Shown here: positions 18,092 through 26,998 of the stretch, one piece after another
How positions within the stretch are numbered: the first letter of the stretch is position 1
How the letters are laid out: the number at the start of each line of letters is the position of its first letter
DNA from: Ministeria vibrans ATCC 50519
Taxonomy: Eukaryota > Opisthokonta > Filasterea
Length of the DNA stretch: 26,998 nucleotides
Assembly: GCA_943704425.1 (NCBI GenBank)
Contig: CALSCP010000335.1
Location: 13,582-40,579 of the forward strand
Direction: 5' to 3'
The notes under the pieces: model-generated
What the model saw: only the letters and a program-made list of their open reading frames with translations
Database searches by the model: none
What the model was told of the DNA's origin: nothing
Position numbers and translations under genes: made by a program

Positions 18092-19264
18092 CGTCTTGTC
18101 GTATGGACTCTCGATGCTCTTCAATGGTCGGGTCACTTGGTCTGCTCTCCCGCACCTTGTGGTTTGCGTGTATTATTAGCGGACAGCGACGCAATGGACA
18201 AAAAAAAAGAAGACTTGTCTCAATTTTTCTTCTCTCGCCTTCTCTCGTCAGGTCTCTGCTCTCGAAGAGCTGTTTGGCGAGGCCATTGCCTCTGCCGTTC
18301 AAGCGCATGGTGCATCCCACGACGCTACACACGCCCAGACGGCTGCTGGCGGCCCGGCACTCGGCTGGATGTCGAACGACAGTGCTGATGTTGCGACGGC
18401 TATGGATGCGGAAGACAGCGACAGTCTGGAGGCTGACGAGGACAACGCAGTCGGTGGCGTGCCGTTCTATTATGACGACAACGACAATGACTTTGTGGGC
18501 GACGACGATGACGAGGACGACGACGACGATGAAGACCCGGACGACATTATGATGGACGGACCAGGGCCGCTGGCGCTCGAAGGGGACGTTGGAGAGCACT
18601 CGGGCGAAGACCCCCACCTTGCACGCGATCCTGCGGTCGCTCAGGTTCCTGCTCGTGCCCAGGTCGACACAAAGAGTTTGTTTGCCAAGGCGGAACAATT
18701 GCTCTCGGGCAATCGTGGAATCGACGAGTTCATTCGCGAGTCGGAGCGTTTTGCCGCACCGCAAGCGAGCGCCTGTGGCTTCCTCTGGGAGGAAGGCACC
18801 ATTGCCTATCGCTGTATCACCTGCCAGAAGAGCCCATGCACTAGCATTTGCGCCGACTGCTTTCGCGCCGCCGACCACACGGGTCACGACTTCTACATGT
18901 TCAAGTCCCAGAGTGGCGGTGCTTGTGATTGTGGTATGGACGAAGTCATGCAACCCGCTGGATTCTGTCCCAGTCACGAAACATGGCGAAACGAAGGCAA
19001 GAGACCACACAAAAACAATAATCATAGTCTCACAGACGTCGATCATTTCTGTTTTTTGTAGGCGTTCCTCCCTTGCTTGGTGTGCCAGAGAGCTTGAGCG
19101 ACCCCGCTCGCAGTGTCATCCGCTACATTGTCTTGTTTCTCTACAATTCCAAAGATCACGAAAAGGTATCAATATATTAAACAACAAAAAAAATTAACAA
19201 AACGATCATCTGACTGTCACAATAAGACGTAGTAAATTTATTAATGATTGTTATATTTATTTTA

Positions 19265-19351
<87 letters not shown>

Positions 19352-22300
19352 TCTATTATTATTATTATTTTTATTGTTCTTCCTGTCGAATGAATGAATT
19401 GACATACTGATCAATTCCTTCTTTTTAGCAAACGTGGGACTCGATTATTGCACCGACGTTGAACTGGCTGGCTGAGCTCTGTCGTGTCTCTCGCATTCTG
19501 CGTCGCATTGTGGCAGAGGAGCTGATGGCAAGTCCGTGTGGACGGGCCATGGTGGACATGGCGGCCGAACGCGATCTTGACGGCTCCTTTTGCAATCTTT
19601 ACTTGCAAATGTTGCCGGAACGGGACTTCAAGAGTGCCTTTGCTGGTTGGTTCTGTGTGATTTATGGACGTCTGGTGGAGCGCATGCTTGATGTGAGTCG
19701 CGATGTACAGGGCCTCTCCAGTCGCATGATTCACGTCTCCGTACAGCTCTACTGCGGTCCCTCCATCACCATGCAGTGCATTCAGGAGAACCATCTTTTG
19801 CACGTTCTTGTGGACGCCGTAGGTGCCATCTGTCGTGGCATGTCGGCCAACGGTCAGTTCAACAACCAGAGTCTTTTGGTTGTCGAACATCGCTACTGGT
19901 GTGCTACCAGCGACCTCGCCAACGTGCTCACCTTCGACTTGGCAGCCGCCCTCATGCTGCGCAATATCAGTCCCCTTGTGGACGCTTGGCTCACCGCCCT
20001 GTCATCGCTTCATCGCATCAACCCAAACGTCCGTGAGCTGCTCACGCACGTCACCTACGAAACGGATGCCTGGTCGCGTGCCTTTTCCGTCGAAATGGAA
20101 ATCTGCTCCAATGCCCTTCAGTTGCTCGCTCAGGGTGCTCTGTTACTCTCCGTCGACGAACTCTGTGCTCTCGTTGTTGCTTGTCGTCGTCACCTTGACC
20201 TCATTTACGATGCGCAACAGGATGAAGTCCAAAATGTACAAAGAGAAAGAGAAAAAAAGGCAAAAAAAGAACAATAAAATACTAATAGTTTTGCTTCCTC
20301 TTAGGGTATCTCGTACCATTTGCCTCTGCAACGCCACTACAGCATGTTTGCCAGCCTACTCATGAGCAAACACAACGTTCCACTTGAGCGTGTGCTGGCC
20401 CTGGGCGAGCGCGAAGGCAGCGTGTTGGGTCTGCGTCGCTATGTGCAGGATATCATTCGCATTGTTGGCCTCAACACACAGGTGCGCGCCAACATGTGGC
20501 GACGCAACGGCTCCATCATGATCAAACAGGCGTGGGTGTACACCAGCAGTACTTTCCATGATTCAGGCTACTCCCTTGACATGGCCCTTATGCAAATGGC
20601 CGCTGTTTCCATTCCACCCGCTGACTTCCTCTCCGACCTTCTCCAAGCAACTGCAGTAAGCCTAGCCACACCCCTCCTCCCCTCGCGGGAAACCGAGAAC
20701 CTAATGACTCACAACTTTTTGCACGTTGTGTTGTTTCTCTTGTTGTTTCATTAGTGTTCCGACTTTTTTACGTACACCTTTGGCGAAGGAACTGCCCCAA
20801 GTGTGAACACGGACACTACCGAGACAACCATGCTACTCACCAACGGCTTGCTTCAATTCATTCTCTCACTTATCACCGACTCGTGGCGTCTTCAGCCCGA
20901 CTCGCCTCGCACCGCGCTTCGTCGCGAACTCTGCTGCCGTCTCTCCGTGCGCAATCTCACTCACAGCCAACTTGTCGACCTCATCCCAACGCGCCTTTCT
21001 CGTCTCGAATTTTTTCAAGATGTCCTGAACGAAGTTGCTTCGTTTGAAAAGCCCAAAAAGGACATGTCTGGGGTTCTTCACCAAGTAGGTTTTTTGTTTT
21101 CTTTTTCTTTCTCTCACTTTTCTTCTTTCTCCCTCCTCTCTATCATCTATTTTTTTTTCTCACACACACTTACACGTATACATATATATATATATTCCAA
21201 TTGCTCGTTAGGGATTCTACAAGTTGACTGACGACGCTTGGCTCAACGACTACGACGCCGACTACGTCGCTTCACGCTACTATCTTCTGCGCGACCTCCA
21301 AGAGTCCACTTCTCGCTACGCAGACTTTGCGACGGTCAAAGGACTTGCCGACAAGGCACCGCCCGTGCGCGTCTCGCCCTCCCTTTGTCTGCCCATGGAG
21401 GGATTTCCGGCCAACTTTCTCAATGCGCGCGAGGTGCATTCCATGGTGCTCTCCGTACTCTACCACGCCTTTTACACGCTGTACATAGTCGACGGTGGTG
21501 AGTCACAGAATCCTCCCAACTCTACCGAGCTTGCGCTGCGTCTGCTTGAACACTGCTGCGCCGTGCGTCCTCCTCAGTGCGCGCAGCCCACCGACAACTC
21601 CTCTCTTCTCTGTCCTTGCCTCCGTCTGCCCCCTTGTGTCGATGACTCGTCTACCAACCACATGGTCTACGCTACCGACGACTGTATCTACACCAATGTG
21701 TGTTTGCCCCTGGTGGACCTCGACGTGGTACCTTTCCATTGGCGGCAGCATCACTCACAGGGTCGTTGGTCGCTGCTGTACATTCTTGTGGCTCTTGCCG
21801 AACGTCTCAATGGCAAATTTGCCGTGCAACGCATTATCACGCGTCTCTCCACCTGCAAGACGGTTGTCGCACACCTTCAAGCCATCGCGCCGACCGCAAG
21901 TATGTCGACATCGAGTGCTTCGGACAGTACCACCTCGGTCGCCATGGACATGGACAGTCCCAGCCAGCAATCGGACGGCTCGTCGTTGAGCAGCACAGCA
22001 ACGGCTGCCGCCGATGCCGCCGCTGCCGATGCCGAGCGACAGCGCAAAAAGGAAAAGTCGCAGGCACGTCGTGACCGACTGCTGGCTGACTTTAAAAAGC
22101 GGCAACAGGCATTCCTTGCGAGTCAGTCGTCGGCGGGCGATGACGATGCCAATGCAGACGACATCGACGGCGACGGTGGCGGCAGCAACGATCTTGCCGA
22201 TGGGGACACGAGTGTGACGCAGCAAGAGGAAGACACAGACGAGTTTGACAAGCGTGTGCACGAGCGCTGCGTAGCCGACGACTTTGATGCGTGGGACACA

Positions 22301-24668
22301 CACGACTATGTCGCGCCTGATTGTGTCATTTGCATGTCGGGTGCGCTGCCCGACGTGCCTATGGCACTCATTGCGTTGGGTCTGCACTCAAGCAGTCAAA
22401 CAGGCCGCGCATGCGTGCTTGGGTACCGTTCTCAAAAGGCGGGTGCTCGGCGCCACGACCGCATACAGGCGGACCAACGTGCGTACAGCAAGTTACGACT
22501 CATTTTTGGCGACACCTCGTCCTTTTTCGGTGCACCTCGCATTGCGTCCAAGTTTCATATCCGATCCTGTGGCCACATGATGCACGTCAGCTGTGCGGCC
22601 ACCTACATTGAGTCGCTGCATCCCGAAGCGGTCCCCAACAGCTCGCTGAGCGTCGAATTTCGCTGTCCACTCTGTCGTCGTGTCGCCAACATGTACATTC
22701 CCATTGTGCCATCGTGTGGAATCGGTGCCGATCCTCGCACAACTGCACCCACCTCAACAACAACAACAACCAACAACAACAACAGCAACAGCAACAACGC
22801 CCGTCGAAGCGTCATCAACTACAGCGGACGGTATTGGTAGTAGCGAGAGGCGTCGTTCGCCGGTGTTTGTGATGGAGTCGTCCTCTGGCGAGTCCGTCAC
22901 GGTGTTTCGGAAGCGCAGCTTGAGCGGCCGTTCCCTGCGCGACACGCCATCACCTCGTGCTGCGGCGCGCCTCGCCTCCGTCCAGAATGACCGGCTGAGC
23001 ATGTATCGACACTTGAAGAAGGGCACCCAAGACTTTGTCTCGAGTGTGGCCAGCCAGATCGGCTCGATTGAACCAGTGGTGTCGTTGCTCGAGCTGTTGC
23101 GCACGGTGGCGGTTGATGCAAGTGTGGCCGCGACGTCGCTCGAGAATTGCTCGCCTATTGCCATGCGCACCTACCGCGCACTGGTGTACAGTGTCGCCGG
23201 TGCGATTCCCGCGGCACTCGAACAATCGAATCGTCTTGTCGCCCCGTTTGGCCAACGCTTGCATGTCTACGACGAGCTTGTGTTGCAGTACGACCCGAAC
23301 ACACCGACACGTCGCTCCGAGTCACACCCGCTGACACTCCTCTCGCGCGACCAATCGATCTGTTTCCTCTATCTTTTGCTGCACCCATGCAAGGCCGAGG
23401 GTCGCACTGGACCGACGCGCGACGCAGTACGAGTGCGTGAGTACTTGCGCGGCTGCTTGCGAGCCACCTTGGTGCAGGCGTGCATTGTGGTATTGTCGAA
23501 CATGACAGAGGATGAGCTCGCGCGTGTGCGCCTTCAGTCGTTCTGGCAGGCGTATGTGGGAGACGCGATGGAGGTGGACGAGGACGAGGACGACGAGGAG
23601 CTGCTGGTTGCTGCACACGAGCGCAAGTGTGCAATGGTGTTTTCCGAGGTGACGTCGTGGCTCAACATGGCTCAGTTTGTTGGAATGTCGACCAAGACTT
23701 CGTCTCTCCGTGAGCATCTGTCGCGTGCCCATGATGCGGTCGCCACTGCCGAGAAGAAGCCGAGTGCTCTAGCTCAATGGCAGCAGACAACCTCAAAAGC
23801 ACCAGGCGCAGCTGCAGCACTACCAACATCAGCAACAACATCAACAACAACAACAACAACAGCAGCAGCAGCAGCAGCAGGTGTAGAATTGGAGTCGAGT
23901 GACGACGATGCGTTGCGCTTGCGCATTCTGTCTCAATTGGATCGGTTGTGTACGCCTCTATTGCGACTGGCGCTGTGGTACACTCATGTGTTTGTGTCAC
24001 GGCGAGGGAATGAGCGTGTTCCACGTCGCGATCGACCTTCGCCGCGTCTTGAGGACGACGTCAACGACACGGCCATCAATTATCTGTTGGCACTTGAGAT
24101 GGCGCAGGACCCTGCCGGGGCATGGGATGTGCTGCGACGACGATGGGTTTGTCACGAGTGGCTCTACAGCATGTCGAGTGTGGCGCCCTCCCAGACGTGG
24201 GTCATTACGCCCCCTTTGGCGCTGTACGCCCGTCCGCGACTGCAGAACCTGCCGCGAGTCTACACCGACCTGCACGCGCGCATTGTGGGTGCCCCATGCA
24301 ATCTGTGTCATGGCGTGCCCAAACGACCCTGTGTGTGTCTTCTCTGTGGCGCCATTGTGTGCGTGGCGGAGAAATGCTGCACCGTCAATCGACTGGGCGA
24401 GCTGACGACGCACTCTCGGTCCTGTGGTGGAGGCACGGGACTGTTTCTTGAAGTAGAGGCAACTACGGTTCTCATTGTCATTGGCCAGCGGAACTGCATT
24501 TGGAATTCACCCTATCTGGATGCGCACGGCGAGGAGGACGTCAATCTGGCGCGTGGTCGTCCGCTCTTCCTCGACGAACAGCGCTACCAGTCGCTCGAGA
24601 CGCAGTGGCTGGAGAGTAGTCTCAACGAGTCGGTGGGTCGGTGGCACTGGCACACGACGACCATGTGA
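17925..24668 (+). CDS. UBR-box / RING E3 ubiquitin ligase (UBR1/2/3-like N-recognin)
   Basis: Exons 17925-17972, 18252-18996, 19062-19165, 19429-20235, 20305-20655, 20755-21084, 21212-22724 and about 22786-24668 total 1926 residues, the size of UBR1-class proteins. An acidic Asp/Glu stretch lies near residues 70-120. The UBR box (about 189-259) has the Cys/His zinc ligands, ending CDCGMDEVMQ and FCPSHE; in the family this pocket binds basic N-terminal residues. The RING-type domain spans about residues 1167-1285 (CVICM, CGHMMHVSC, FRCPLCRR) with a large insert. The C-terminal domain has CNLCHGVPKRPCVCLLCGAIVC and HSRSCGGGTGLFLEVE, as in UBR1. No ClpS-like domain is evident after the UBR box. 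The intron at 18997-19061 is GC-AG. Frame must change by one near 22725-22800: a GT-AG intron 22725-22785 would do this, otherwise an indel in the ACA repeat is implied. Confidence 0.88.
18055..18089. repeat. A35 homopolymer in the first UBR intron
   Basis: Thirty-five A's on the sense strand of the first intron (17973-18251). Confidence 0.9.
19265..19374. repeat. (ATT)n microsatellite in the third UBR intron
   Basis: About 35 nearly uninterrupted ATT units fill the centre of the intron 19166-19428. Confidence 0.95.
22754..22800 (+). repeat. (CAA/ACA)n tract at the UBR frame change
   Basis: A CAA-type triplet tract reads Thr/Asn in the upstream frame and Gln/Thr in the downstream frame. It lies where the reading frame must shift, or straddles the proposed acceptor at 22785 or 22791. 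Confidence 0.8.
23826..23880 (+). repeat. Coding (ACA)n/(GCA)n tract, poly-Thr then poly-Ala
   Basis: In the frame of the UBR ligase this tract encodes a run of Thr followed by a run of Ala between a Lys/Gln-rich linker and an acidic segment. It stays in frame. Confidence 0.85.
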
Positions 24669-24756
24669 AAAAGAAGTAGCGAGCGACTGTGTGTGTTGAA
24701 AAAGAGAGAGTGAGAGCAAGTGCGAGAGTATGATGGAAATTGTATGGATTGATAGT
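24669..24756. other. 88-bp tail-to-tail spacer, UBR ligase / BBS1
   Basis: The two stop codons are 88 bp apart on opposite strands. The BBS1 poly(A) signal AATAAA (24761-24756, minus) overlaps its own TAA stop. The UBR side shows GA-rich sequence but no AATAAA. The two transcripts probably overlap at their 3' ends. Confidence 0.6.
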
Positions 24757-26646
24757 TTATTCTTGTACAAGAGGCATTCGGACAGTAGAGACAATGAGGG
24801 GCGATGGATCACCTTCGAGGGTCAGCGAAATAGTGACGTTGTCGGTGTAGGCGCGCTCGGGGGCTGTGCACTCGACGCGGGTGCTGAAGCGGTACACGGG
24901 ACCAGGGGCGAGCACGGGAAGCTACGCGAGGGGGCATGGTCAGTAGTGACAAATCATTTTAGTGTTTAGGCGCATGCAGATGATTGTTAATTTTAAATGT
25001 ACGGGGAGAAACGAGTCAGCGAGGCTGTAGTGCGTTGCGTCGGGACATTCGAAGAGGAGAAAGGCATTGCTGACAGTCTCCGTTCCAACATTGCGCACAG
25101 CGACGACCAGCTTGAAGTGCGGACCGAGTCCCTGAGCGTGCGCTTCAACGTGCAGGGACGCACGGGCAGTGGACACAAACGGGGACAAACTATGAAAGGG
25201 TGTGAGTGTGATGAAATATGCATATAAAATTAAAGTTACCCTTTGGCAAGTGATCGGGCATACGCCTTTGCCGTTTGAAATCGGACCATGTAGAGGTCCT
25301 TTTGAAAGGCCTGATGCATCTCTATCATACAATCATAAAGACAACAATAATTTATAATTATATTGCCATAATATAAGTAGTGAGTTCACGGGGTGAGTCA
25401 TGAGCTCCTCATATGAGCTTGCTTGAATGCGGTTTTGTGGAGAAGAGAATACCGATAGCGCATTGCTTCTCACGGTCGACCATATGGCGGTAGGCAAGGG
25501 CCTTGCGTGGCACACGCAGCGCTGTGTCCTGCTCCTTCTGCTCTCTGCGCCCGTCCCGATCGTACGCCTGGTCCAGCTTGTTGTTTCTCTATTATATTAT
25601 TATAATAATTATCAAATTAGCAGCTCAATTATTTTCTTATTAATTTGTATAATTAAGATAATGATTCGATAATGATGGCAATGAACGTACTCTGAGGATT
25701 TTGACGGAAAGCCCACCGTTGCGCATCACCAAAATGAGTGAGGCATCTTCACGACCATAGCGACCAAACCTACAACGCAGAAAATGCAGTGCAGATGATT
25801 TAGGGAAAAGATACAAATGGGAATTATAGTAGGACTGACCGGAGAGCGTGCACGGGAAAGTCCGTGTTGACGACACTGACAAGTGTCTTGCCCTTGTAGA
25901 TGCGCACTGAGCACAGCGCGAGTGCCACAGCAACAGCCTTGATGCTGCGCGCACTCAGCGTTACGGCACACATCGCAGTCACGGCGCTGGGCAGCGCAAT
26001 GCTCCACCGGCTCTTCAGAGCAGTCCTGAGTAGATTGCACAAGTCATGAGTTATGACCGATGATGCAAGTGTATAACGTGCAGCTTTGTGTCAGTTCTTG
26101 TAGCGCTAACTGGGCGACGCATGTATAATTTATGTGTTGTACGTACGAGAAGCAGAGAAGAGCATTGTCCATTGTGGCCACATAGACATCCTTATCCTGA
26201 CGGACCATTGCGACAATGAGTGTGTCGCAGGCAATCATAGTGGGGCGTCTCAAGGCACAGGGTGGTCCTTTTGCGGAGGAAAGAAGAGAGTCGGACGGAT
26301 CAAAGGGCTCAGCGCACTTGACAGTGTACACATGCTGGTTGCGACAGGAAACAAGAATGCGGTAGTCGACGCTGAACACCCCCGCCGCACTCACATGCTC
26401 GGCTGGCGAAGGCAGCGTCACCCGCCGCACCACAGAGAACCCTAATTATAATAAATGAGTAGGTTATGGATCATTAATTGGCATGCACGAGATTACAGCG
26501 ATGTGCGTGTCGAGTGGAGTCATGTGAGCAATATTGGGTGAGACAATAAATTAAATACCAAGCGGATTCGTACCCGTTGGATCGACAATGGTCAGCGAAC
26601 AGTCTTCAGCGCCCACCACAAGACAGTCCGCGCTTTCTTCTCCTTT
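24757..26646 (-). CDS. BBS1: BBS1, BBSome subunit (C-terminal part; gene continues past right edge)
   Basis: Eight minus-strand exons (26646-26574, 26441-26147, 26025-25840, 25769-25691, 25588-25453, 25321-25240, 25189-25003, 24921-24757) join in frame. BBS1 is a core subunit of the BBSome, the coat-like complex that carries membrane proteins in cilia. The visible part runs from the end of the N-terminal propeller (SADCLVVGAEDCSLTIVDP) through NQHVYTVK and TMDNALLCFS. It continues through the hallmark FGRYGRED, then GGLSVKILR, VPRKALAYRHMVDRE and MHQAFQKDLYMVRFQTAKAY. The C-terminal GAE-like domain follows (AHAQGLGPHFKLVVAVRNV, then LPLPVLAPGPVYRFSTRVE). The N-terminal exons are not identified between 26647 and the edge, which is mostly a TAA repeat. 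The stop overlaps AATAAA. Confidence 0.92.

Positions 26647-26998
<352 letters not shown>

Noticed and set aside
22680-24668. A separate downstream gene starting at an internal Met near 22680
   Set aside because: That Met lies in a shifted frame inside the RING coding sequence. The remaining sequence is the C-terminal part of UBR1-class ligases, so it belongs to the same gene.

Overview
The window is nuclear DNA from a unicellular eukaryote. Genes are split by short GT-AG introns (about 50-250 nt, often opening gtac/gtaa and closing tttgcag or ttag). Exons are GC-rich and the spacers AT-rich, with homopolymers and microsatellites concentrated in introns and spacers. All three stop codons and the standard code fit. 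A BBS1 gene (BBSome subunit) at the right edge points to an organism with a cilium or flagellum at some life stage. I cannot name the lineage.

Layout, left to right: a Ser-rich protein gene on the minus strand, running off the left edge (120-729); divergent from it a DUF5765-type membrane protein (887-2626); a MAPEG-family membrane protein (2850-3441); a large secreted protein of unrecognised enzymatic type (3700-6208); an unusual tRNA locus on the minus strand (6408-6524); a NOPCHAP1/DUF4598-like snoRNP assembly factor (6904-7783); a small AMPK-beta-type glycogen-binding-domain protein with lipidation signals at both ends (8106-9016); a doubtful small minus-strand gene (9310-9807); an intronless ankyrin-like gene (9895-11091); a 1.45 kb AT-rich spacer; an intronless peptide:N-glycanase carrying an extra C-terminal beta-propeller-like region (12544-14994); a mitochondrial succinyl-CoA:3-oxoacid CoA-transferase on the minus strand in ten exons (15477-17818); divergent from it a 1926-residue UBR-box/RING N-recognin E3 ligase (17925-24668); and, tail to tail with that, BBS1 on the minus strand (24757 to beyond the right edge).

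The most striking element is the tRNA locus. Read on the minus strand, the 3' half of a tRNA-Arg (T arm and 3' acceptor strand) lies upstream of the 5' half (5' acceptor strand, D arm, anticodon CCG), separated by a 16-nt linker and followed by a T9 Pol III terminator. Reassembly gives a 72-nt body with canonical numbering. A 29-nt insert must also be removed from inside the T stem. This is the architecture of a circularly permuted tRNA gene with an ectopic intron.

The genes do not form a pathway. Two of them (peptide:N-glycanase and the UBR ligase) serve protein quality control and turnover, and the others are individual housekeeping or signalling genes. Spacing is tight: two or three divergent pairs share 87-157 bp promoters, the UBR/BBS1 tails are 88 bp apart, and several poly(A) signals overlap or touch the stop codon.
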